From contig MCBC01000076.1 in the NCBI GenBank assembly GCA_001723855.1, forward strand, positions 1-6,444: a stretch of DNA of 6,444 nt, given 5' to 3'. The notes below the pieces were generated by a model. It was given only the letters and a program-made list of their open reading frames with translations, made no database searches and was not told the origin of the DNA. This DNA is from Candidatus Altarchaeales archaeon WOR_SM1_86-2. Lineage in GTDB: Archaea > Altiarchaeota > Altiarchaeia > IMC4 > MCBC01. Both the position numbers and the translations under genes were made by a program. The first letter of the stretch is position 1; every line of letters begins with the position of its first letter. Shown piece after piece: positions 1-5,416 of the stretch.

Positions 1-56
1 TGCATGTAAATCCCTGTTGTCTCTGAACTTTTACGGCTCAATAACTCCTGAATCAA
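1..56 (-). CDS. possible 5' end of a minus-strand gene downstream of tpiA (partial)
   Basis: Reading the minus strand after the tpiA stop, the same frame stays open to the left edge of the window. A TTG at 56-54 would give a peptide beginning LIQELLSRKSSETTGIYM, and an in-frame ATG lies at 5-3 with a purine-rich GGGAT a few bases before it. This could be the start of a gene co-transcribed with tpiA that continues outside the window. The open stretch is short enough (about 28 codons) to be open by chance. I do not recognise the peptide and assign no function. Confidence 0.2.
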   Translation of the reverse strand, partial: MIQELLSRKSSETTGIYM

Positions 57-86
57 GGTGTTTTTATGTGCTGCTCCCGGGAAAAC

Positions 87-795
<709 letters not shown>

Positions 796-1689
796 ATGGC
801 AAGACCTGGCGATTATATTGACATAGGGGGCGGAGAAGAGATAAGGAGGCATTTTTCTGGCTTTTCCGGCGTAAGACCAATTTTTTTCATTCTGATTGCC
901 TTAGGAATACTCCTGATAATGATTTCGCCGATGCTTATAGTCCAGATTCCCGCGGGGCATGTCGGGGTCAAGTATTCGTGGAGCGGTGGAGTCCAGGAAA
1001 GTGAGTTCGGGGAGGGATGGCATATAAAACCGCCGTGGATCTCTGTAACGAAATACAGTGCCAGGACGATAGAGAAAACAGAAGCGATGCACGCATTATC
1101 CAACGAAGGACTGAGTGTAGATATGGACGCTACAATCCTATATCACATTGTCCCTGATAAAGCAAACGAGATACACAAGGGAATCGGTCCGAATTACGAA
1201 AGCGTTGTTGTTATGCCCCAGTTCCGATCGGTTATAAGGGAGATTGTTGCCGAATACCAGGCAATAGACATTTACACTGAAAAAAGGGCGGTTCTGGAGC
1301 AGAGGGTATTTGACGAAGTTAGTAGAAGATTGAAGGAGAAAAACATAGTTGTTGAGAGTATTCTGTTCAGGAATGTTGATCTTCCTCCGCAGTTGAAGAT
1401 TGCAATTGAAGAAAAGAAAAAGGCAGAACAGGAAGCACTTAGAATGGAGTATGTGCTTAAAAAGGAAGAGCAGGAAGCGGAAAGAAAAAGAATCGAAGCC
1501 CGGGGGATATCTGATGCGAATAAAATAATCGCGAACTCTCTAACGGAAAATTATCTTACGTGGTACTGGATAAACAACCTTGACAAGCATAACAGCGTGA
1601 TGTATGTTCCGATCGGCGATATGGGGATGCCGATGTTTAAAAATATTGACGAGGTCAGGATGGACGTTGCTAATTCTACAGGCGCATGA
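796..1689 (+). CDS. prohibitin-like SPFH/Band 7 membrane protein
   Basis: A 297-aa protein with a short charged N-terminus, one strongly hydrophobic segment at about residues 28-50 (membrane anchor), and then an SPFH/Band 7 domain over about 51-205. The motif order is prohibitin-like: IPAGHVGVKY (51-60), GEGWHIKPPWISVTKY (72-87), a DMDATILYHI strand, PQFRSVIREIVAEY (141-154) and LFRNVDLPPQLKIAIEEK. A charged, alanine- and glutamate-rich helix follows (about 200-240) and is probably a coiled coil that drives oligomerisation. Family members assemble into large membrane-bound rings that organise membrane microdomains or chaperone membrane proteins and proteases. The specific role here is unknown. 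No NfeD-type partner or membrane protease gene is adjacent. The ATG at 796 sits about 30 bp after a TATA-like box with no Shine-Dalgarno sequence. Confidence 0.9.
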   Translation: MARPGDYIDIGGGEEIRRHFSGFSGVRPIFFILIALGILLIMISPMLIVQIPAGHVGVKYSWSGGVQESEFGEGWHIKPPWISVTKYSARTIEKTEAMHALSNEGLSVDMDATILYHIVPDKANEIHKGIGPNYESVVVMPQFRSVIREIVAEYQAIDIYTEKRAVLEQRVFDEVSRRLKEKNIVVESILFRNVDLPPQLKIAIEEKKKAEQEALRMEYVLKKEEQEAERKRIEARGISDANKIIANSLTENYLTWYWINNLDKHNSVMYVPIGDMGMPMFKNIDEVRMDVANSTGA

Positions 1690-1696
1690 TCCTATA

Positions 1697-1714
1697 TTTT
1701 TTGATAAAGTTTTT
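1697..1714 (+). terminator. T-tract terminator candidate after the SPFH gene
   Basis: Two T-runs, six Ts at 1697-1702 and five at 1710-1714, begin 8 bp after the SPFH stop codon. Archaeal termination commonly uses U-tracts without a strong hairpin, so this is a plausible site. AT-rich spacers contain such runs by chance. Confidence 0.35.
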
Positions 1715-1746
1715 GTACAAGAAAATAAAATTAGATTCGAAAATTT

Positions 1747-1758
1747 ACTTATATTTTA
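1747..1758 (+). promoter_or_regulatory. TATA-like box for the small-gene cluster
   Basis: CTTATATTTT (about 1749-1758) is a good archaeal TATA-box candidate. Transcription would start roughly 25-28 bp downstream, near 1778-1782, which is shortly before the ATG at 1793. It would leave the TTG at 1763 outside the transcript, and that helps decide the start of the winged-helix gene. Confidence 0.45.
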
Positions 1759-1792
1759 ATGATTGATATTAAACGACTACGACTTCAAAATA

Positions 1793-2017
1793 ATGACAAA
1801 TAAAGTAGAGAAGTTAACACCAGAACCAGAAGTGATTGTTATAGAAGAAATACCAGAAAGCGAAGCGAAGGATAGAATATTAAAACTCCTGGATGAAATT
1901 GGAGATAAAACAATTTATCCCGATGAAATCTCTCGTGAACTTAGAATCGATTTTGACATGGTTATGAAAATCTTAAAGGACTTAAAAACTGAAGGGATAA
2001 TTGAGGTTGTGAGATAA
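1793..2017 (+). CDS. small winged-helix (HTH) protein
   Basis: A 74-aa protein from ATG 1793. Residues 1-24 are acidic and proline/glutamate-rich and probably disordered. Residues about 25-74 have the pattern of a winged-helix DNA-binding fold: a helix (AKDRILKLLDEIG), a helix-turn-helix-like segment (IYPDEISRELRIDFDMVMKILKDLK) and a short hydrophobic wing (GIIEVVR). It could be a transcription regulator, although many such single-domain archaeal proteins have no known target. An in-frame TTG at 1763 would add ten residues, but it lies only a few bases after the TATA-like box, so I prefer the ATG. It is followed 4 bp later by the next small gene, so they are probably co-transcribed. Confidence 0.7.
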   Translation: MTNKVEKLTPEPEVIVIEEIPESEAKDRILKLLDEIGDKTIYPDEISRELRIDFDMVMKILKDLKTEGIIEVVR

Positions 2018-2021
2018 TAAA

Positions 2022-2219
2022 ATGGCTATTGGTGAAAATTTTGGGGATGAGATAAAGGCAGACAGAGTTATTGTTAAATTTAATGAAGTAGAGCATAAAA
2101 TGGATAAATCTACTGTTAAGAAAGGTTCAAGTACGCATAAAATTATGTCCAACACCTTTTACGGTAATGTTATTTGTACAATAGTTTATGGTATTAGAAC
2201 AAAAGTTCGTAAACTGTGA
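2022..2219 (+). CDS. small hypothetical protein, likely paralogue of the next gene
   Basis: A 65-aa basic protein that I do not recognise. It starts 4 bp after the winged-helix gene, and its TGA is separated from the next ATG by one base, as expected within one transcript. Its sequence aligns with the downstream 62-aa protein. N6, GD (8-9) and R15 match N9, GD (11-12) and R18 there, with conservative changes between them. Near the C-terminus NV-CTI (49-54) and RK match NV-CTI (48-53) and RK. It has one cysteine (C52), no signal peptide and no membrane segment. Base composition is AT-rich. It may be a diverged or decaying copy rather than a functional gene. Confidence 0.5.
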   Translation: MAIGENFGDEIKADRVIVKFNEVEHKMDKSTVKKGSSTHKIMSNTFYGNVICTIVYGIRTKVRKL

Positions 2220-2220
2220 A

Positions 2221-2409
2221 ATGGCAAAATCTAAAGTTTTAACAAACCATGGGGATCAACTTATAGGGGAAAGAATCTATGCGGAGTACAGGGGATATGC
2301 CCCCCTTTCAGGACCAGTTTATGATAAAACAGAGGATAGGTATGAGGTAACTCTCAAGAAAAATGTTACCTGTACCATAATGGCACCTATCAAAAAATGC
2401 AGAAAATAA
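2221..2409 (+). CDS. small basic hypothetical protein
   Basis: A 62-aa protein (MAKSKVLTNHGDQLIGERIY at the N-terminus, IKKCRK at the C-terminus). It is basic at both ends, has many Tyr, Thr and Lys residues, and carries two cysteines (C51, C60). The pattern of alternating hydrophobic residues suggests a mostly beta structure, but I do not recognise the family and do not assign a function. An upstream in-frame ATG at 2188 would add 11 residues but overlaps the preceding gene by 32 bp. The ATG at 2221, one base after the preceding stop, is preferred. It is the last gene of the three-gene cluster and faces the TraB-family gene tail to tail. Confidence 0.55.
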   Translation: MAKSKVLTNHGDQLIGERIYAEYRGYAPLSGPVYDKTEDRYEVTLKKNVTCTIMAPIKKCRK

Positions 2410-2425
2410 TTCTTACATATCTGGT

Positions 2426-2451
2426 TAAAGATCGATAAATTAATCTTTATC
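2426..2451. terminator. weak hairpin in the convergent 3' spacer
   Basis: TAAAGAT (2426-2432) pairs with ATCTTTA (2443-2449) around a 10-base loop. An alternative stem, GATAAA (2434-2439) with TTTATC (2446-2451), overlaps it. The site lies in the 46-bp spacer between two convergent genes, where bidirectional terminators are expected. The stems are short and AT-rich, so support is limited. Confidence 0.3.
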
Positions 2452-2455
2452 AAAA

Positions 2456-3220
2456 TCACCATCTTCTAACAAGAAAATACAATTTCATTGCCGTGTAAGC
2501 GAACGCTAACATAACCCCGAATAGAAGGATCTGCGGTTTTGATGTCCTTTTATGCTCCATGATTCGGGTCATATCCACCGCCTTCCCGCTTCTGAATTCA
2601 TCCAGATAATTTGAAACCCCTTTTTTATGCCCCGCGCCGACAACCGCTATTATGCCAGCATCCGGATTTTGCCTCTCAGCCGCACATAATCTGTGAGCCA
2701 TGTACCTGTCTCTCTCGTCAACCAACGCGTTATAAAGTTCCGGGGTCCGGGTCTTTAATTCCCGCATAATCTGATCTATATTCCCGTCCTCAACTATGTC
2801 ATCAATACTTCCAATGCCTTCAAGCAGCTCAGCATCCCCTCTTATGCCACCGAGCAGCCGCAGCTTTTCCTTGAATGGTATCGCCAGCAGGTGGTTCATC
2901 GTCACCCTGATGTCCCTGTCGAGCAGCATTAATCTTGCACCAACCTCCCTGGCGGACATAACCGCTTCTTTCATATCCGATCCCGCGGAAATACCGAGTT
3001 CTTTTCCAAGCTCCCTCTGGATTAAACCCATGATGTACTGTATCGAAATTCCTTTGCCTCTTTCGGCATCCAGGTCCCAGTTACTTTCCTCCAGCATCCT
3101 GAACCTTGTGTAATCCAGCTCAACACAAACAACATCCGGTTTTTCTGAAAGAATCCTATTCCTTACTTCATCGGCACTTCTCTGGAATATATGTCCCGTC
3201 CCTATTATCCTCACCGCCAT
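2456..3220 (-). CDS. TraB/PrgY-family protein, short form with one C-terminal membrane segment
   Basis: A 254-aa protein of the TraB/PrgY (Tiki/GumN-related) superfamily. Motifs in order are GTGH (7-10), VCVELD (31-36), GSDMKEAV (80-87), LLDRDIRVT (99-107), DERDRYMAHRL (168-178) and VVGAGHKKGV (193-202). The GxxH and E/D motifs match the conserved polar residues proposed as a metal or active site in this superfamily. The name comes from an enterococcal plasmid pheromone-shutdown factor, but the archaeal role is unknown. A single hydrophobic segment at about 231-251 precedes a basic end (RRW), which suggests a tail-anchored membrane protein with the catalytic-like domain in the cytosol. Many archaeal relatives are longer, with several membrane helices. 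It diverges from the PRC-barrel gene across 54 bp. Confidence 0.87.
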   Translation of the reverse strand: MAVRIIGTGHIFQRSADEVRNRILSEKPDVVCVELDYTRFRMLEESNWDLDAERGKGISIQYIMGLIQRELGKELGISAGSDMKEAVMSAREVGARLMLLDRDIRVTMNHLLAIPFKEKLRLLGGIRGDAELLEGIGSIDDIVEDGNIDQIMRELKTRTPELYNALVDERDRYMAHRLCAAERQNPDAGIIAVVGAGHKKGVSNYLDEFRSGKAVDMTRIMEHKRTSKPQILLFGVMLAFAYTAMKLYFLVRRW

Positions 3221-3274
3221 AAAAGCCTGTAGTATTTTTATTTTTATCTATTTAAACAATAAAAAAATAAAAAA
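3221..3274. promoter_or_regulatory. divergent promoter region, TraB-like / PRC-barrel
   Basis: A 54-bp AT-rich spacer between divergent starts. It holds a TATA-like tract on both strands around 3241-3258, including the self-complementary TTTAAA at 3251-3256. This lies about 22 bp before the plus-strand ATG and about 31-36 bp before the minus-strand ATG. Neither gene has a recognisable Shine-Dalgarno sequence. This is inferred from position and composition. Confidence 0.45.
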
Positions 3275-3514
3275 ATGATTAAATTATCTGAACTGCATGG
3301 GAAGAGTGTCTACACGGATAAGGGTGCCGGTTATATTGGGAAGGTGGCGGATGTTCTGTTGAATGCTAAAGACGGCGAGATAATGAAACTGACAACAGAA
3401 GGCATATCCACGACTATGCCGAGAGACGAGGTCGAGAGAATACTGCATGAAAAGGGCATCGATTATAAGGATGTCAAAGAGGTTGGGGATATAATCATAG
3501 TTGAACCAAGATAA
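3275..3514 (+). CDS. PRC-barrel domain protein
   Basis: A 79-aa protein consisting of a single PRC-barrel. Its features are the opening IKLSELHGKSVYTDKG, the strand-turn GYIGKVADVLLNAKDGEIMKL, and a C-terminal strand GDIIIVEPR. PRC-barrels are small beta-barrels found in photosynthetic reaction-centre H subunits and in the ribosome maturation factor RimM. Free-standing archaeal copies are common and their function is not established; RNA or protein binding is often proposed. It starts at ATG 3275 and ends 2 bp before the rnhB start, so the two are almost certainly co-transcribed and translation may be coupled. Confidence 0.85.
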   Translation: MIKLSELHGKSVYTDKGAGYIGKVADVLLNAKDGEIMKLTTEGISTTMPRDEVERILHEKGIDYKDVKEVGDIIIVEPR

Positions 3515-3516
3515 TA

Positions 3517-4182
3517 TTGAATGAACTAGTTTGCGGTATTGACGAAGCGGGCAGGGGGGCGGTAATCGGGCCCCTGGTGATGGCATGTGCTGTATTGAAT
3601 GAAGAAGGTAAAGAGGAACTTAAAAAACTGGGCGTCAGGGACTCCAAGAAAGTGGCGAGGTCAAGGAGACAGTCCCTGGAGCAGAAAATCAAGGATGTTT
3701 CTGTTGAATATCAAATTATCCGGATCCAGGCGCATGAAATTGACCGCTTGAGGAAGAAAATATCACTGAATGTTATTGAAGCGCAAAAGGCTGCTCAACT
3801 GATCCTGTCTCTTAATGCTCTCCCGGATAAGATTATTGTGGACGCTGTCGATGTTGTTCCAGGGAATTACAGGCAGAGGATCATGGAGAGTATTCCGGAT
3901 GAAAGAAAAAACAAGATCAACATGATTTCAGAGCATAAGGCAGACGATAAATATATCGAGGTTGGGGCGGCATCAATATTGGCAAAGGTTGAAAGGGACA
4001 GGGTAATCGGGAACCTGCATAAAGAACTTGGTAATTTTGGCTCCGGGTACCCGAGCGACCCCCGTACGATTGAGTTCATAGAAGGACTAAAGGGGGAATT
4101 TCCGGATTGTGTTAGAAAATCATGGAACACTATAGGGCGGTTAAAGGATGAAAGAAAACAGACCATGCTTGGGGATTTCTAA
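3517..4182 (+). CDS. rnhB: ribonuclease HII
   Basis: Cleaves the RNA strand of RNA-DNA hybrids and nicks at ribonucleotides embedded in DNA (Okazaki primer removal, ribonucleotide excision). The 221-aa length fits the archaeal family. The catalytic acidic set is visible: Asp9 and Glu10 in GIDEAGRG, Asp109 in IIVDAVD and Asp143 in EHKADD. Other family blocks are RDSKK (41-45), VGAASILAKVERD (149-161), SGYPSDPRT (166-174) and RKSWNT. The start is TTG at 3517, two bases after the PRC-barrel stop. It places the DEAGRG motif eight residues in, as in relatives, and the ATG at 3521 is out of frame. No Shine-Dalgarno sequence is evident, so reinitiation from the upstream gene is likely. Its stop is 14 bp from the stop of the convergent nuclease-family gene. 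Confidence 0.95.
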   Translation: MNELVCGIDEAGRGAVIGPLVMACAVLNEEGKEELKKLGVRDSKKVARSRRQSLEQKIKDVSVEYQIIRIQAHEIDRLRKKISLNVIEAQKAAQLILSLNALPDKIIVDAVDVVPGNYRQRIMESIPDERKNKINMISEHKADDKYIEVGAASILAKVERDRVIGNLHKELGNFGSGYPSDPRTIEFIEGLKGEFPDCVRKSWNTIGRLKDERKQTMLGDF

Positions 4183-4196
4183 GTTTAACAACTCCC

Positions 4197-5195
4197 TTAT
4201 ATCTCTATTTCAGCTAAAATCGGGTAGTGGTCAGAAGCCTTATTTAAATCATTTTTTAGGGCTTTAATATTTTGTGTTGAATTCTCTAAGTGAGGATTCC
4301 AAACAGCACCTTCAACTACCTTAATTTTTTGGCTTACAAGGATGTGGTCGATTAGGACATTAAACGTATCCTTTGTGATCTTATCTTTAAATGAACTAGA
4401 TGACGGCGTCCATCCATATTGGTCGGGTTTCGGTCTCCCCACAACCGACTTTAGGATTAATTCAGGATTCCATACATCACCTAATAAGGTTTCAAGTGCG
4501 CTTTTCTTAAATCTGTTCTCATAGATGTCCATGCCTGCCCCGTCATTGACATCGCCCATAACTATAACATTCTCACCTTTTGCAAGCCATTCATTGCATC
4601 TTTCTCTAATTGAAATACATTCTGCATAGAGTTTTTTTCTGTCTCTTTCAGATATTTGCTCAAACCTTGCCATATCCACCTTCTTAAAAATCCCCTTGGA
4701 TTTGGTATGGGTAACGATTATCCTGGTTAACCTGTTATTCTCGTCATTGGCATCTGTGACTAAAAGTTCCAGAGGAGGTCGATAATGTTTGTAGTGTTCC
4801 TTTATGAGTGAGTCGGTTGTATCGACCAGGAATGGTTTATCAAATGGGTTTTTAGCGTTTGTTTCTGGTTTAAACGAGACCTTTACTTTGGTTTCATCAT
4901 ACAAAGCGCATAATTCCTGCTGTCCATTTGACGGATAACCGTGCACAGCCTTATAATTGGGGCTTAAATTAAATTTACTCACCCATTTCTCTAATTGTCC
5001 TGAAGCCGTTTTTGACCCATCCACGAGGGTATCCGGCCCTTCAACAACTCCCATTATATCCGGGGACATTTCATTAATCACCTTAGCCAATCTCTCACTC
5101 CGGGTTTTCTCATCCCCGGTTGTTATTGGACCGCCATTGGAGTCAAATAATCTTCTCATCCATTCTACGTTGTAAACTGCAATCTTTAACCTCAT
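4197..5195 (-). CDS. endonuclease/exonuclease/phosphatase-family hydrolase
   Basis: A 332-aa protein with the complete metal-dependent EEP (DNase I-like) fold signature. Asn9 is in VYNVEWM and Glu52 in GVVEGPD. His163 is in VTHTKSK, and Asp215/Asn217 are in IVMGDVNDG. Asp283-His284 lie in LIDHILVS, and the terminal Asp322-His323 pair in SDHYPILAEIEI. All expected catalytic positions are present, so it should be an active phosphodiesterase or phosphatase. The substrate (DNA, RNA, nucleotide, phospholipid or other) cannot be told from sequence alone. There is no signal peptide or membrane segment, so it is cytosolic. It does not look functionally linked to convergent rnhB or divergent trpE and could be a later acquisition. 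The start at ATG 5195-5193 gives the usual short lead into the first beta strand. Confidence 0.87.
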   Translation of the reverse strand: MRLKIAVYNVEWMRRLFDSNGGPITTGDEKTRSERLAKVINEMSPDIMGVVEGPDTLVDGSKTASGQLEKWVSKFNLSPNYKAVHGYPSNGQQELCALYDETKVKVSFKPETNAKNPFDKPFLVDTTDSLIKEHYKHYRPPLELLVTDANDENNRLTRIIVTHTKSKGIFKKVDMARFEQISERDRKKLYAECISIRERCNEWLAKGENVIVMGDVNDGAGMDIYENRFKKSALETLLGDVWNPELILKSVVGRPKPDQYGWTPSSSSFKDKITKDTFNVLIDHILVSQKIKVVEGAVWNPHLENSTQNIKALKNDLNKASDHYPILAEIEI

Positions 5196-5200
5196 TGTGT

Positions 5201-5232
5201 ATTTTAAAAATTTTTAGTTAGCAATTTAATTC
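5201..5232. promoter_or_regulatory. AT-rich promoter region upstream of the EEP-family gene
   Basis: Directly upstream of the minus-strand ATG at 5195 the sequence is AT-rich. On the minus strand AATTAAATT (about 5232-5224) lies about 33 bp before the start and is a TATA candidate. On the plus strand TTTTAAAAATTTTT (about 5203-5215) could act as a TATA box for the hairpin-containing stretch that follows. This is weak, composition-based evidence. Confidence 0.3.
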
Positions 5233-5234
5233 CA

Positions 5235-5294
5235 AAGAGGTCGCGCATCAGATTTACCCGCTTTTTACGCCGCCTCCCAGACTTCAATTTTTTT
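5235..5294 (+). ncRNA. candidate small RNA: GC-rich hairpin with U-tract
   Basis: Within an otherwise AT-rich 221-bp spacer, 5237-5282 is 27 of 46 G/C. GAGGTCGCG (5237-5245) pairs with CGCCGCCTC (5268-5276), with one G-U wobble and one mismatch in nine positions, around a 22-base loop. Seven Ts follow at 5288-5294, resembling a terminator. A TATA-like box about 27 bp before 5235 could start it. Reading frames across the stretch have no good start codon. It could equally be a remnant or a regulatory element, and I match it to no known RNA family. Confidence 0.25.
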
Positions 5295-5297
5295 GTT

Positions 5298-5329
5298 ATG
5301 TATTATGCAATTTAAATATAAAAATACAT
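5298..5329. promoter_or_regulatory. dyad-symmetric TATA/operator candidate upstream of trpE
   Basis: ATGTATT (5298-5304) and AATACAT (5323-5329) are a perfect 7-bp inverted repeat. Exactly at their shared centre (5313.5) lies the self-complementary ATTTAAAT (5310-5317), part of a TATA-like TTTAAATATA (5311-5320). Half-sites flanking a TATA box are what a dimeric repressor of trp transcription would need. If used as a promoter, it would give a leader of about 70-80 nt before the trpE GTG. The canonical TGTACA boxes bound by TrpY in Methanothermobacter are not present. Confidence 0.4.
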
Positions 5330-5387
5330 TCACAATAAAGCGATTTTCTTTTAGTTTTCAGAAAAGGCGCCAAAAATTTTCTTATTC

Positions 5388-5400
5388 TTTTAAAAATAAT
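5388..5400 (+). promoter_or_regulatory. proximal TATA-like box of trpE
   Basis: TTTTAAAAATAAT lies centred about 24 bp before the GTG at 5417. It would start transcription at or just before the start codon and give a leaderless trpE mRNA. It competes with the dyad-centred box 75 bp further upstream as the main promoter. Between the two lies a short perfect inverted repeat, TTTTC-A-GAAAA (5355-5365). No Trp-codon run or leader peptide is visible, so classical attenuation is unlikely. Confidence 0.35.
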
Positions 5401-5416
5401 AAATAAACAACCGAAA

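Noticed and set aside
1763..1792. TTG start for the winged-helix gene
   Set aside because: It lies only a few bases downstream of the TATA-like box and would not be within the transcript; the ATG at 1793 fits better.
2796..3113. Plus-strand 105-codon open frame inside the TraB-like gene
   Set aside because: It is a Ser/Leu-rich shadow of the conserved minus-strand protein, with no recognisable motifs.
3284..3692. Minus-strand open frames opposite the PRC-barrel and rnhB genes
   Set aside because: They overlap two well-supported plus-strand genes and show no protein-like pattern.
5196..5416. Possible tryptophan leader peptide (attenuation) upstream of trpE
   Set aside because: The spacer contains no TGG codon, and its only ATG frame (from 5298) is five codons long.
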